This document shows, in pieces, positions 32,275 to 42,028 of a DNA stretch of 64,000 nt. The first letter of the stretch is position 1. Each line of letters begins with the position of its first letter. The translations under genes and the position numbers were made by a program. The notes under the pieces are model-generated. The model ran no database searches, was not told where the DNA came from, and saw only the letters and a program-made list of their open reading frames with translations. Source of the DNA: Humibacillus sp. DSM 29435 (GTDB lineage: Bacteria > Actinomycetota > Actinomycetes > Actinomycetales > Dermatophilaceae); assembly GCF_001758225.1 (NCBI RefSeq), contig NZ_MAST01000054.1, forward strand, positions 114,691-178,690. The letters run 5' to 3'.

Positions 32275-33698
32275 CGGCCCGCGCCTCAGGACCAGCGCGG
32301 CAACCCAACCTGCTGCTGCTCATGGCCGACCAGCACGCGGCGCACCTGCTCTCGTGTGCCGGCGCCACCCACGTCGCCACCCCGGCGCTCGACGCGCTCG
32401 CCGCCGGTGGCACCCGGTTCACTCGCGCCTACACGACCTTCCCGCTCTGCGTGCCCGCCCGGGCCAGCATGGTCACGGGGCGGCATCCGCACGAGCTCGG
32501 CCTGAGCGGTAACACCGTGACGGATGCCGGTGACGGCCCCCTCGAGCCGGCCCGCGACCCGGGCTCGCTGGGCCACCGGTTGCGCGAGCTGGGCTACGAC
32601 ACGGCCTACGCCGGCAAGTGGCACGCGCTACAGGCCTCGGCCGTGCCGGAGGACGGCTTCGAGGTCGTGGCGCCCTTCGGTGACCATGGGCTTGCCGAAG
32701 CCGCCTCGACCTGGCTGCAGTCGCGGTCGAGCGCAGAACGACCGTTCGCCCTGGTCGTGTCGTTCGACGACCCCCACACGATCTGTGAGTACGCCCGCCA
32801 CCAGCCGATGCCCTACGGCGACGTTCCGCCGCCGCCCCCGACTCGCGACCTACCGCCGCTCCCCGCGAACCACGGTGTCGCGGCCTACGAGCCCGAGGCG
32901 CTGCGCCACGAACAGCGCGAGGCGGCAGCGATGTACGGCACCGCGGCGTACGGCCCCGACGACTGGCGCCGGTACCGCCACGCCTACGCGCGCCTGGTCG
33001 AACGGGCCGACGCCGGAGTCGGCATCGTGCTGGCCGCCCTTGAGGATGCCGGTCTCGCCGACGAGACGGTGGTCGTCTACACCAGCGACCACGGTGACGG
33101 CGACGCGTCACACGGGTGGAACCAGAAGACGGCGCTGTTCGAGGAGACCTGCCGTGTGCCCCTCATCGTGCGTGACCCCCGGCGACCGGAACAGGCGGCC
33201 ACGAGCCCGGCGCTCGTCAGCGTCGGGCTCGATCTGCTGCCGACCGCGCTCTCCGTCGCCACGAGCCAGACCCGTCAGGCCGTGGGTCGAGGTATTCCGC
33301 CGGGCCAGGGCGCGGAGGAGCGCCTCGAACCCCCGGCTGCTGGGCTCGACCTCCTGAGGTTGCTCGACGGCGGTCACGGTCACGACGAGGTCGTGGTGGA
33401 GACCGCCTTCGGTGCCACCCCCGGCCGGGCTGGGCGGGCCCTGGTCACCGAGCGGTACAAGTACGTCGTCTTCGGTTGGGGCGCCCACCGTGAGCAGCTC
33501 TTCGACCTCGAGACCGACCCGGGCGAGATGCGAAACCTCGCCGCGGAGTCGGCGTTCGACCCCGTGCTGGCGCAGCTGCGCGGGCGTCTGCTGAACTGGT
33601 GTCGTCGAACCGGCGACACGCGGTTTCTCAAGCGGCTCGTGCTACCGGTCGACACCCCGCCCGAGGTGCACCGGGAGATCTTCGCCGTGCCGTACTGA
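32271..33698 (+). CDS. Type I (Cys-type) sulfatase
   Basis: 475 residues from GTG 32271, overlapping the previous sulfatase by 4 bp. Metal site QPNLLLLMADQHAAHLLSCA; formylglycine Cys60 in LCVPARASMVTGR, with Val in place of the common Ser after Cys, still a C-x-P-x-R consensus. Other motifs: AYAGKWHALQASAVPEDG, VVSFDDPHTICEYARHQPMP, VVYTSDHGDGDASHGWNQKT and EQLFDLETDPGEMRNLA. Cytosolic. Third in line after the importer, it probably removes a different sulfate position from the same substrate as its neighbours. Confidence 0.92.
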   Translation: MTARASGPARQPNLLLLMADQHAAHLLSCAGATHVATPALDALAAGGTRFTRAYTTFPLCVPARASMVTGRHPHELGLSGNTVTDAGDGPLEPARDPGSLGHRLRELGYDTAYAGKWHALQASAVPEDGFEVVAPFGDHGLAEAASTWLQSRSSAERPFALVVSFDDPHTICEYARHQPMPYGDVPPPPPTRDLPPLPANHGVAAYEPEALRHEQREAAAMYGTAAYGPDDWRRYRHAYARLVERADAGVGIVLAALEDAGLADETVVVYTSDHGDGDASHGWNQKTALFEETCRVPLIVRDPRRPEQAATSPALVSVGLDLLPTALSVATSQTRQAVGRGIPPGQGAEERLEPPAAGLDLLRLLDGGHGHDEVVVETAFGATPGRAGRALVTERYKYVVFGWGAHREQLFDLETDPGEMRNLAAESAFDPVLAQLRGRLLNWCRRTGDTRFLKRLVLPVDTPPEVHREIFAVPY

Positions 33699-33774
33699 CC
33701 AGCCCCACCGCCACCTGCCCCACTGCCACCTGCCCCACCTGCCCACCCGTTCACCACCGCACCGGAGGTGCCCC

Positions 33775-35211
33775 GTGTCACGCCCGAACATCGTGCTCAT
33801 CGTCTCGGACGACCACGGCTACGCCGACCGCAGTTCGCTGGGGGTCGTCGACGACGTTCAGACCCCAGGGCTCGACCGGCTCGCGGCAGAGGGCATGTCG
33901 TTCGGCCAGGCCTACGTCACCGCGCCGGTGTGCAGCCCGTCACGGTCGGCCCTGATCAGCGGTCAGCACCAGGGTCGGTGGGGCGCTCAGTGGTTCGCCG
34001 ACAGCCGCTTTCCTGACCACCTGCCTTCGCTGGCCGAGCGGTTCGGTGAGCTGGGCTACCGCACGGCCTACCTCGGCAAGGTGCACTACGGCCCCGAGCA
34101 GGTCGGCGACCGCGCCACCCCTCCGCACCACGGCTTCGAGCACACCTTCTACGGGCTGGCCGGGCAGCAGATGGGTCGCCTGAACTACCTGCGCCACAGT
34201 GACGCGGCGGTCGCGGAGTACGGCGAGTTCGGCGCCTCGGCCAGCGCCGTGCAGCCGATGCTCGAGGGCGACGAGCCCGTCGACTGCGAGGAGTTTCTCA
34301 CCACCGAGCTCGGTCGCCGCTCGCGCGAGTTCGTGGAGGGCTGTGCTGACCGCGACGAGCCGTTCTTTCTCATGCTCGCCTTCAACGCGGTGCACAACTT
34401 CTGCTGGCAGCTTCCCCCCGACGAGCTGCGCCGCCGTGGGCTGCCGTCGCGAGACGACTACCAGGGGGACGAGCCCGAGTACCTCGACTGGTACGACGGC
34501 CAGATCGCCCCCGAGCTCGATCACGGCCGCGACTACTACGTAGCTCAGCTCGAGCTGATGGACGCCGAGATCGGTCGACTGCTGGGCCAGCTCGACTCCT
34601 CCGGCATCGCCGACGACACCGTCGTGGTCTACCTCACCGACAACGGCGGATCCACGTGCAACTTCGCGTCGAACGCGCCGCTGCGCGGCACGAAGTACAC
34701 GCTGTGGGAGGGCGGCATCCGGGTGCCGTTGCTCGTGCGCTGGCCCGGTGCACCGGTCAACGGTGGCGCGCAGTGCTCTGCCGTCGCCTCGTCGACCGAC
34801 CTCTACCCGACGCTGCTCGACCTGGCCGGTGCCCCTGAGTCGGCCTACGACCACTGCGACGGAGTCAGCCTGCGTGGCGCACTCGAGGGTGAGTCGACCG
34901 CCGGTCACGAAGAGCTGCACTGGGACAACGGGTTCCAGTGGGCCGTGCGCGCCGGACGGTGGAAGATGGTGAGTGTGGACCAGGACAGCGACGGGGTGCG
35001 GGGCTTGCGACAGGTCGAGCACGCCGACCCGGGCCCTGCGGTGCGCCTTCACGACCTCGTTGCCGACCCCGGGGAGGCCCGCAACCTCGCGACCGAACGC
35101 CCAGACGTGCTGGCCGAGCTTGAGTCGGCCCACGCCAACTGGCGTACAACGGTTTTCGCCAGCCACTGCGAACCGTCGACCAGTGACGACCAGCTGTTCG
35201 AGCGGGGCTGA
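33775..35211 (+). CDS. Type I (Cys-type) sulfatase
   Basis: 478 residues from GTG 33775 with a GGAGG site. Metal site RPNIVLIVSDDHGYADRSSL; formylglycine Cys53 in VCSPSRSALISGQ; then AYLGKVHYGPEQVGDRATPP (His retained, Trp absent), FFLMLAFNAVHNFCWQLPPD, VVYLTDNGGSTCNFASNAPL and LRGTKYTLWEGGIRVPLLVR, the arylsulfatase-like G-x-K-x-x-x-x-E-G-G-x-R motif. Cytosolic. The 76-bp gap before it is a low-complexity CCAC/CTGCC stretch, so it may have its own translation control while remaining in the operon. Confidence 0.92.
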   Translation: MSRPNIVLIVSDDHGYADRSSLGVVDDVQTPGLDRLAAEGMSFGQAYVTAPVCSPSRSALISGQHQGRWGAQWFADSRFPDHLPSLAERFGELGYRTAYLGKVHYGPEQVGDRATPPHHGFEHTFYGLAGQQMGRLNYLRHSDAAVAEYGEFGASASAVQPMLEGDEPVDCEEFLTTELGRRSREFVEGCADRDEPFFLMLAFNAVHNFCWQLPPDELRRRGLPSRDDYQGDEPEYLDWYDGQIAPELDHGRDYYVAQLELMDAEIGRLLGQLDSSGIADDTVVVYLTDNGGSTCNFASNAPLRGTKYTLWEGGIRVPLLVRWPGAPVNGGAQCSAVASSTDLYPTLLDLAGAPESAYDHCDGVSLRGALEGESTAGHEELHWDNGFQWAVRAGRWKMVSVDQDSDGVRGLRQVEHADPGPAVRLHDLVADPGEARNLATERPDVLAELESAHANWRTTVFASHCEPSTSDDQLFERG

Positions 35212-35212
35212 C

Positions 35213-36199
35213 GTGGGATCGTGCTGCGCCCCGCCCGGGCCCCGTGAGCCCGCCGGCCCCGGGGTGGCGAGGGTCGCCGGCGAGGGGGTACTGAGCCCGG
35301 CCGTGTTGCCGACAGCGCTGCGTCCGGCATCCCCGATGGTCTCGGAGCCGGGTCTCGTCTCGCTGCCCGGCGGCTGGTTCCGAATGGGCGGGGCCGACCG
35401 CGACGCCAACCGTGGCGACGGTGAGGGTCCCGTTCGTGAGGTTCTCGTCTCACCGTTCCGGATCGGTACCGGTCAGGTCACCAACGCCGAGTTCAGCGCC
35501 TTCGTCGCCGCGACCGGATACCGCACGGGCGCTGAGCGGTTCGGCTGGTCGTTCGTCTTCGCCGGCTTCCTTCCGGCCGCCCTGCGCAGAGGCGCCCAGC
35601 GACCGGATGCCGCCCCGTGGTGGTGTCGCGTCGACGGCGCAACCTGGGCCTCGCCGGAAGGCCCGGCGAGCGACGTGCAGGACCGAGCGACCCACCCCGT
35701 CGTGCACGTCGACCACGACGACGCCCGCGCCTACTGCAGCTGGGCCGGGCTGCGGCTGCCCACCGAGGCCGAATGGGAGTACGCCGCGCGCGGTGGCCTC
35801 GACCAGGCGCGCTACCCGTGGGGCGAGCAGCTGACCCCTGACGGCGAGCATCGCTGCAACATCTGGCAGGGCCGGTTCCCGACCCGCAACACCATGGAGG
35901 ACGGCTTCGCGGGCACCTGCCCGGTAGAGGCGTTCGCGCCCAACGCTCTCGGTCTCTTCGGCACGTCGGGCAACGTCTGGGAGTGGTGTGCCGACTGGTG
36001 GTCGACCGAACACCCGAGCGACCCCGCCTCGCTCCGAGACCCGGCCGGACCGGCATCCGGCAGCAGCAGAGTGATGCGCGGTGGCTCCTACCTCTGCCAC
36101 GAGTCGTACTGCAACCGCTACCGGGTCGCGGCCCGCACGAGCAACGACCCGGGCTCGAGCAGCGGCAACGTCGGCTTCCGCGTGGCCGCCGACCACTGA
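35213..36199 (+). CDS. Formylglycine-generating enzyme (sulfatase activator)
   Basis: 328 residues from GTG 35213, one base after the sulfatase stop. The SUMF1/FGE domain begins SLPGGWFRMGGADRDANRGD; landmarks are NAEFSAFVAATGYRTGAERF, THPVVHVDHDDARAYCSWAG, LRLPTEAEWEYAARGG, LFGTSGNVWEWCADWW and RGGSYLCHESYCNRYRVAAR. The last holds both copper-binding active-site cysteines (Cys295 and Cys300), followed by NDPGSSSGNVGFRV. It oxidises the Cys of C-x-P-x-R sulfatases to formylglycine with O2. Placed last in the operon, it would mature the three upstream sulfatases and the one at 16928. A hairpin follows at 36227. Confidence 0.95.
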   Translation: MGSCCAPPGPREPAGPGVARVAGEGVLSPAVLPTALRPASPMVSEPGLVSLPGGWFRMGGADRDANRGDGEGPVREVLVSPFRIGTGQVTNAEFSAFVAATGYRTGAERFGWSFVFAGFLPAALRRGAQRPDAAPWWCRVDGATWASPEGPASDVQDRATHPVVHVDHDDARAYCSWAGLRLPTEAEWEYAARGGLDQARYPWGEQLTPDGEHRCNIWQGRFPTRNTMEDGFAGTCPVEAFAPNALGLFGTSGNVWEWCADWWSTEHPSDPASLRDPAGPASGSSRVMRGGSYLCHESYCNRYRVAARTSNDPGSSSGNVGFRVAADH

Positions 36200-36226
36200 G
36201 TCAGGCCCATCGCAGGCTGTGGTTGT

Positions 36227-36241
36227 GTGGGCCCTGCCCAC
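36227..36241 (+). terminator. Hairpin after the sulfatase/FGE operon
   Basis: GTGGGC-CCT-GCCCAC is a perfect 6-bp GC stem with a 3-nt loop, 28 bp after the FGE stop. No U-tract follows; it probably ends the importer-sulfatase operon. Confidence 0.5.
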
Positions 36242-36344
36242 GCGTTCCGGTCGCCGTCCCTTCGCGATCCCATCGCGGTCACCCGGGGGTCATCACCGCG
36301 CACCCGGCCACCGGAAAAGGGTGGTGGGGCACCCTTGTCAGATC

Positions 36345-36354
36345 TTCGTATACA
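36345..36354 (+). promoter_or_regulatory. Candidate GntR (FCD) operator upstream of the peptide ABC operon
   Basis: TTCGTATACA contains the 6-bp palindrome GTATAC and lies 44 bp before the binding-protein start at 36398. The identical decamer occurs, inverted, at 44557-44566 in the GntR gene promoter. Confidence 0.55.
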
Positions 36355-36397
36355 ACATATTGTTCGCAACAGCCTGCCCCACGAACGAGGAGACACC

Positions 36398-38092
36398 ATG
36401 ACCAACCGTGCTCCCGGGACCACCGGATCTCATCGGCGTCGCACCGCATTGATCGCGCTCGCCTCGGCGCTGACGGTCTCGATGGCCGCGGCCTGCTCCG
36501 CCGTGTCGACAGACGGTGGAGCCTCGCCCGGATCCAGCGGCGCCCAGCCCGGTGCCAACGGCGCGGCCGCCGGTGAGGCTTTCGGCTCACCGGCCAAGGC
36601 CGACGAGGTCAAGCAGGGCGGCAAGCTGGTGATGGCGTTGTCGGCCGAGCCCGACCAGCTCGACCCGACCCTGTCGCGCAGCCTCTACTCCCGCTACGTC
36701 TTCCACGCGATGTGCGAGAAGCTCTACGACGTCGACGCCGATGCCCGCATCGTTCCCCAGCTGGCGACCGCGCTGCCCACGGTCACCGACGGCGGCAAGA
36801 CCGTGACCATCCCGGTGCGCGAGGGCGCCAAGTTCTCCGACGGATCCATCATGGATGCCGCAGCGGTGAAGGCCACCTTCGAGCGCAACCTCACCCTGGC
36901 CGGCTCCGGACGCAAGAGCGAGCTCGGGCCCATCACGAGTGTCGAGGCACCCAACGCCTCAACGGTGGTAGTGCACTACAAGGAGCCGTTCGCCCCACTG
37001 ACCGCCGCCTTGGCCGACCGGGCCGGCATGGTGCTCAACCCGAAGACGACGAAGGCGCTCGGCAACCGCTTCTCCACCGACCCGTCGTGCGTCGGCCCCT
37101 TCAAGCTGGTCAAGCGGGTGCCGCAGAACTCGATCGAGCTGGCCAAGGACCCCAACTACTACGACGCTGACAAGGTTCACTTCGACTCGATCTCCTACCG
37201 CATCATCACCGACGCCAACATCCGCGCCGCCAACCTGCGTTCGGGTGACGTGCAGGTGGCGGACTCCCTCTCCGCCCAAGAGGTTCCCAACCTGCGCAAC
37301 GAGAAGTCGCTCACGGTGCTGCAGTCGCAGTCACTCGGCTACCAGGGTGTGTCCTTCAACGTCGGAAACGTCGACGGTGTCGGCACCCCGGCCAAGAAGG
37401 TCAACCGTGCGAGCGCCAACGAGCCGAAGATCCGCGAGGCGTTCAAGTACGCCATCGACCGCGCCGGCCTGGTCAAGGTGATCTTCAACGACCTGGCGAG
37501 CGTGGCGTGCTCACCCATCTCGCCCAAGAGCGAGTTCAGCTCCGAGGCGGCACAGAGGTGCTCGCCGCACGATCCGGCGAAAGCCAAGCAGCTGCTGACC
37601 GAGGCCGGGGTCAAGATGCCCTACGAGGTCACCATGATCACCTCCAACAACCCCGACAGCCTGCGTCTGGCCCAAGCGCTGCAGTCCATGGTCAAGGAGG
37701 GTGGCTTCGACCTCAAGATCCAGCCGGTGGAGTACGCCACCCTGCTCGACCAGCAGGACCGCGGCGACTTCGAGCTACTCCAGCTGGGCTGGTCGGGCCG
37801 GATCGACCCCGACGCCAACATCACCAACTTCGTCGGCACCGGCGGTAGCCAGAACGTCTCGGGCTACAACAACGCCGATCTGGACGCCATCCTGACCAAG
37901 GCACGGCAGGGCCAGGACGTGGCCGAGCGTCGTGGCCTCTACGCCCAAGCGGTCGAGAAGGTACAGGCCGACAACCCGATCATCTACATCTACCGTCAGT
38001 TCAACCTCACGGGAGTAGCCAACACCGTCAAGGGCATTCAGGTGTTCCCGGACGGGGTGGTCCGGGTGGCGTTCGGCGGTTTCAGCAAGTAG
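36398..38092 (+). CDS. Dipeptide/oligopeptide-type ABC substrate-binding lipoprotein
   Basis: 564 residues from ATG 36398 with a GAGGAGA site. Signal peptide and lipobox: ALIALASALTVSMAAACSAV (about 15-34), lipidated Cys31, then a Gly/Ala/Ser linker. The cluster C (SBP_bac_5) body has KQGGKLVMALSAEPDQLDPT, RYVFHAMCEKLYDVDADARI, TIPVREGAKFSDGSIMDAAA and NPDSLRLAQALQSMVKEGG. This family binds di- and oligopeptides, glutathione or nickel. The operon ends in a gamma-glutamyltransferase, so a gamma-glutamyl compound such as glutathione is a plausible ligand. That link is inference. Confidence 0.92.
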   Translation: MTNRAPGTTGSHRRRTALIALASALTVSMAAACSAVSTDGGASPGSSGAQPGANGAAAGEAFGSPAKADEVKQGGKLVMALSAEPDQLDPTLSRSLYSRYVFHAMCEKLYDVDADARIVPQLATALPTVTDGGKTVTIPVREGAKFSDGSIMDAAAVKATFERNLTLAGSGRKSELGPITSVEAPNASTVVVHYKEPFAPLTAALADRAGMVLNPKTTKALGNRFSTDPSCVGPFKLVKRVPQNSIELAKDPNYYDADKVHFDSISYRIITDANIRAANLRSGDVQVADSLSAQEVPNLRNEKSLTVLQSQSLGYQGVSFNVGNVDGVGTPAKKVNRASANEPKIREAFKYAIDRAGLVKVIFNDLASVACSPISPKSEFSSEAAQRCSPHDPAKAKQLLTEAGVKMPYEVTMITSNNPDSLRLAQALQSMVKEGGFDLKIQPVEYATLLDQQDRGDFELLQLGWSGRIDPDANITNFVGTGGSQNVSGYNNADLDAILTKARQGQDVAERRGLYAQAVEKVQADNPIIYIYRQFNLTGVANTVKGIQVFPDGVVRVAFGGFSK

Positions 38093-38098
38093 CCCGCA

Positions 38099-39055
38099 GT
38101 GCGCACCTACCTACTGAACCGCGCCTGGCAGTCCCTGCTCACGCTGATCCTGGCCACGGTCGTGGTGTTCCTCGGAGTACGCGCTTTGCCCGGAGACCCT
38201 GCACTGGCCCTCGCCGGCGAGGACCGGTCACCCGAGACCCTCGCGGCGATTCGGCTCCAGTACGGGCTCGACCAGTCGATCCCCGTACAGTTCGGGCACT
38301 TCGTCAACAACATCCTGCACGGAGACCTCGGCACCTCCATCCGCACCGGCACGCCGGTGTCCTCGATGATGCGAACCGCCTTGCCGGTCACCCTCCAGCT
38401 GGCCGTGTTCGCGATCGTGCTTGCCACGATCGTCGGGGTCGGAGCAGGCGTCGTCGCGGCGGCCAAACGAGGCCGGCCGGCGGAGTGGGTCGCCAACGGC
38501 CTGGCCCTGATCGGGTTGTCCGTGCCGCACTTCTGGCTCGGACTCGTCGCGATCCTCTACCTGGCCGTGGCCACCGGCCTGTTCCCGGCTTCGGGCTTCG
38601 TACCGTTCACTGAGAACCCGGTAGAGAACCTGCATCACATCCTTCTGCCGGTCGTCATCCTGGGCACGGGCCTCTCCGCCGTCATCATGCGGCAGACGCG
38701 TTCGGCGACGCTCGACGCGTTGTCGGCGGACTACGTACGCACGGCCAAAGCCAAAGGGCTCAGGCCAAGCGCCGTGATCGGGCGACACGCACTGCGCAAC
38801 AGCCTGATCGTGGTCGTCACCATCGCCGGCCTGCAGCTGGGCGAGCTGATCTCGGGGGCCGTCGTGACAGAGCAGATCTTCGGACTCCCCGGATTCGGCA
38901 AGATGACCCTTGACGCGGTGTTCCAACGCGACTACCCCGTCATCCAGGCGGTCGTGCTGGTGACGGCCACGGCGTACATCGCCATCAACTTCCTCGTCGA
39001 CCTGCTCTACTCCCTGATCGATCCGCGCATCAGAGTCGGAGGCGAGGCAGCATGA
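38099..39055 (+). CDS. DppB-like ABC permease
   Basis: 318 residues from GTG 38099. Six membrane helices; the N-terminal RTYLLNRAWQSLLTLILATV and VVFLGVRALPGDPALALAGE are DppB/OppB/GsiC hallmarks, and the cytosolic loop ADYVRTAKAKGLRPSAVIGR with HALRNSLIVVVTIAG is the EAA-like motif. The stop overlaps the next gene by 4 bp. Forms the channel with DppC-like 39052-39966. Confidence 0.94.
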   Translation: MRTYLLNRAWQSLLTLILATVVVFLGVRALPGDPALALAGEDRSPETLAAIRLQYGLDQSIPVQFGHFVNNILHGDLGTSIRTGTPVSSMMRTALPVTLQLAVFAIVLATIVGVGAGVVAAAKRGRPAEWVANGLALIGLSVPHFWLGLVAILYLAVATGLFPASGFVPFTENPVENLHHILLPVVILGTGLSAVIMRQTRSATLDALSADYVRTAKAKGLRPSAVIGRHALRNSLIVVVTIAGLQLGELISGAVVTEQIFGLPGFGKMTLDAVFQRDYPVIQAVVLVTATAYIAINFLVDLLYSLIDPRIRVGGEAA

Positions 39056-39966
39056 GCACGACCGAGGCTCCCCTCACCCCCGGTCCTTCCGTCGCCGATG
39101 GAGATGCCGATGCCCCCCGCGAGGTAGGTCGCCGAAGGCGGATCGTGCGGAGGTTGATCGGCAATCCCTTGGCCGTCATCAGTTTCGCCGTGTTGCTCGT
39201 GGCGGTGGTCGTCGCCGTCTTTGCACCCTGGATCGCACCGTACTCGCCGGAGCAGACCGACTTTGCGCGCACCTTCGCCCCGCCCGGTACCTCCGGCCAT
39301 CTGCTCGGTACCGATGACCTGGGTCGGGACGTGCTCTCCCGCCTGATCCTCGGCTCACGCGCCTCGCTGGAGGTCGGTCTGCTGGCGGTGGCGACGGCAC
39401 TGGTAGTGGGGGTTCCTCTGGGCCTGGCCTCTGGCTACTTCCGCTCTCTCGATGCGGTGATCTCGCGCTTCACCGACCTGCTGTTGGCCTTCCCGTTCCT
39501 GATTCTGGCTGTCGGCCTGGCGGCCATCCGCGGCGCCAGTCTCGGCAATGCTGCCGTGGCGATCGGGATCGCCCAGATCCCCGGGTTCATTCGTCTGGTG
39601 CGGTCCGAGACTCTTCGGTTGAAGTCGTTGGACTTCGTCACGGCTTCCATCGTCGACGGCGCCGGTGACCTGTGGGTGTTGGGCAAGCACGTGTTGCCCA
39701 ACGCGACCTCGGTCATTCTCGTGCAGGCAACCGTCGCGATCCCGGCAGCGATTCTGGGCGAGGCCGTCCTGTCTTTTCTCGGCCTCGGCATCCAGCCGCC
39801 CGACCCGAGCCTGGGCACCATGCTCGCGACGGCGCAGCAGTTTGCGGCTCGTGCCCCGTGGACGGCAATTCTGCCGGGCGTCACGATCATGGTGCTTGTG
39901 CTGGCCTTCAACATCTTCGGCGACAGCCTTCGTGACGCACTCGACCCCAAGGGGAGCAGGTCATGA
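39052..39966 (+). CDS. DppC-like ABC permease
   Basis: 304 residues. A cytosolic leader of about 35 residues precedes six helices. Motifs: FAPPGTSGHLLGTDDLGRDV after the first helix (the periplasmic loop conserved in OppC/DppC), and FVTASIVDGAGDLWVLGKHV with LPNATSVILVQATVAI as the ATPase-contact loop. ATG overlaps the DppB-like stop by 4 bp; the stop overlaps the ATPase start by 4 bp. Completes the importer channel. Confidence 0.94.
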   Translation: MSTTEAPLTPGPSVADGDADAPREVGRRRRIVRRLIGNPLAVISFAVLLVAVVVAVFAPWIAPYSPEQTDFARTFAPPGTSGHLLGTDDLGRDVLSRLILGSRASLEVGLLAVATALVVGVPLGLASGYFRSLDAVISRFTDLLLAFPFLILAVGLAAIRGASLGNAAVAIGIAQIPGFIRLVRSETLRLKSLDFVTASIVDGAGDLWVLGKHVLPNATSVILVQATVAIPAAILGEAVLSFLGLGIQPPDPSLGTMLATAQQFAARAPWTAILPGVTIMVLVLAFNIFGDSLRDALDPKGSRS

Positions 39967-41027
39967 CCATCACGCCGCTCGAGGTCGATCACAGGAGTGG
40001 GTCAGGCTCCGGCTCGATCCTGGAGGTTCGCGACCTCACGGTCACCTTCACGACCGAGAGCGGCACCGTCTCCGCTGTCGACCACATCAGCCTTGACCTC
40101 CGCGAAGGTGAGATCGTCGGCATCGTCGGGGAGTCCGGCTGTGGCAAGAGCGTCACCGCCATGAGCCTGAGCGGACTGCTGCCCCGCAGTGCCCGAACCG
40201 CTGGCTCGGTGCGTTTGCACGGCACTGAGCTGATCGGCGCGAAAGAGCCGGTGCTGCGGGCGGTGCGGGGTCGAGACATCGCCTACATCTTCCAGGAGCC
40301 GATGAGCTCGCTGAATCCCGTTCTGACCGTTGGCCGCCAGATCAGCGAGGTTCTGCAGGTTCACGAGAGGCTCTCGAGGAAGCTCACTCGTGACCGGGTG
40401 ATCGAGCTGCTGACTCTGGTCGGTATCCCCTCCCCGCTGCAGCGGATCGACAACTACCCTCACCAGCTCTCCGGCGGTATGCGCCAGCGCGTCATGATCG
40501 CCATGGCGGTGGCCTGCGATCCTAAGGTGTTGGTGGCCGATGAGCCGACCACGGCACTCGACGTCACGGTTCAAGCGGGCATCCTCGACATCCTTCGGGA
40601 GCTGCGCGATCGTCTCGGCACGGCCATCTTGATCATTACCCACGATCTCGGCGTGATCGCAGACATCGCCGACCGGGTCGTCGTCATGTACGCCGGGCGC
40701 GTCGTCGAGTCGGCCCCGGTCGACGAGCTGTTTGCGCGGCCGCAACACCACTACACGGCAGGGCTGCTCGCCGCGTCGCCTGCACCGGGGCGTCACGCGG
40801 GCACCGATCGGCTCCAGGAGATTCCCGGCCTCGTGCCGGTGCTCGCGGTCCAGCCGGATGCCTGCACGTTCGCGCCGCGGTGCCCCGCCGCTGACGCACA
40901 GTGCCTCGGGTCGGCCCCGCCGCTCACGTCCGACCAGAACGCCCTCGGTCTGCTTCCCGGCCACGCGTTCGCCTGTTGGCATCCCTGTGGGAAACCGCCC
41001 ACCTCAGCCAAGGAGCTGAAGCCATGA
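39963..41027 (+). CDS. DppD-like ABC ATPase
   Basis: 354 residues. Walker A is GESGCGKSV, the signature is LSGGMRQRV, Walker [14 protein letters not shown] and H-loop [15 protein letters not shown]. The C-terminal oligopeptide-transporter domain carries a cysteine motif ([20 protein letters not shown]) that in DppD/OppD relatives can hold an Fe-S cluster. It energises uptake with the 41024 ATPase. 4-bp overlaps on both sides place it firmly in the operon. Confidence 0.95.
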   Translation: MTITPLEVDHRSGSGSGSILEVRDLTVTFTTESGTVSAVDHISLDLREGEIVGIVGESGCGKSVTAMSLSGLLPRSARTAGSVRLHGTELIGAKEPVLRAVRGRDIAYIFQEPMSSLNPVLTVGRQISEVLQVHERLSRKLTRDRVIELLTLVGIPSPLQRIDNYPHQLSGGMRQRVMIAMAVACDPKVLVADEPTTALDVTVQAGILDILRELRDRLGTAILIITHDLGVIADIADRVVVMYAGRVVESAPVDELFARPQHHYTAGLLAASPAPGRHAGTDRLQEIPGLVPVLAVQPDACTFAPRCPAADAQCLGSAPPLTSDQNALGLLPGHAFACWHPCGKPPTSAKELKP

Positions 41028-42028
41028 GCGAGCCCGACATTGCGCTGCAGCTCGAAGACCTGGTCATGCACTTCGGGGCTGTGCGTGCCGTCGACGGAGT
41101 CTCGCTGACCATTCGGCAGGGCCAGGTGTTGGCGCTGGTCGGCGAGAGCGGGTCGGGAAAGTCGACGGTGGGCCGCTGCATCGTGCGCCTGCTGGAGCCC
41201 ACGTCGGGAGTCGTCCGTATCGCGGGCGCAGACGTCACGCATCTCTCGCGCCGACAGATGCGTCAGTACAGCAAGAACGTCTCCATCGTGTTCCAGGATC
41301 CGGGCGGATCGCTGGACCCACGCATGCTCGTCGGTGACGTGGTGGGAGAGCCACTGCGGTTGCAGGAAGGTAGGCGGATGTCCCGCCGAGACCGCGCGGC
41401 GCGAGTGAGTGAAGAGCTCGGACGAGTGGGGTTGCGGCCCGAGGTGGCCAGGCGTTATCCGCACGAGCTCTCGGGTGGACAACGCCAACGAGTCAGCATC
41501 GCGAGGGCGCTGATCTCCTCACCGACGCTACTCGTCGCAGACGAGCCCACCAGTGCGCTCGACGTGTCGGTTCAGGCATCCGTGCTCAACCTGCTGGCAG
41601 ACCTGCAGCACGACATCGGCTTCGCCTGCCTCTTCATCACCCACGACCTGTCGGCGGTGGAGTATCTAGCCGATGATGTTGCCGTCATGTATCTGGGGCA
41701 GCTATCCGAGACCGGTTCGCGGGAAAGAGTATTCGCGCACCCGGCGCATCCCTACACCCAGTCCTTGCTGGCCGCTGCCCCCATCGCGGACCCGCCTGTG
41801 CAACGGGCTCGCAGCCGGGTACTGCTCGGTGACGACCTGCCGTCGGCCCTTGACCCCCCGTCAGGGTGCCGCTTCCACACCCGCTGCCCGCTTGCCTTCG
41901 ACCGCTGCGCCACTGAGGTGCCCGCCTTGCTGGCGATCGGGGACGGCACGGCATCGTGCCACCTGGTCCATGCCGACGGGACCGGGCCCGACGTGCGACT
42001 CACCCAGAATGCTAGGAGCCCCGCATGA
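41024..42028 (+). CDS. DppF-like ABC ATPase
   Basis: 334 residues from ATG 41024, overlapping the previous stop by 4 bp, with AAGGAGCTGAAGCC in front. Walker A GESGSGKST, signature LSGGQRQRV, Walker B TLLVADEPTSALD and H-loop LFITHDLSAVEYLA. The C-terminal cysteine motif (GCRFHTRCPLAFDRCATEVP) is again of the OppF/DppF type. Second ATPase half of the importer. Its stop overlaps the gamma-glutamyltransferase start by 4 bp. Confidence 0.95.
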   Translation: MSEPDIALQLEDLVMHFGAVRAVDGVSLTIRQGQVLALVGESGSGKSTVGRCIVRLLEPTSGVVRIAGADVTHLSRRQMRQYSKNVSIVFQDPGGSLDPRMLVGDVVGEPLRLQEGRRMSRRDRAARVSEELGRVGLRPEVARRYPHELSGGQRQRVSIARALISSPTLLVADEPTSALDVSVQASVLNLLADLQHDIGFACLFITHDLSAVEYLADDVAVMYLGQLSETGSRERVFAHPAHPYTQSLLAAAPIADPPVQRARSRVLLGDDLPSALDPPSGCRFHTRCPLAFDRCATEVPALLAIGDGTASCHLVHADGTGPDVRLTQNARSPA

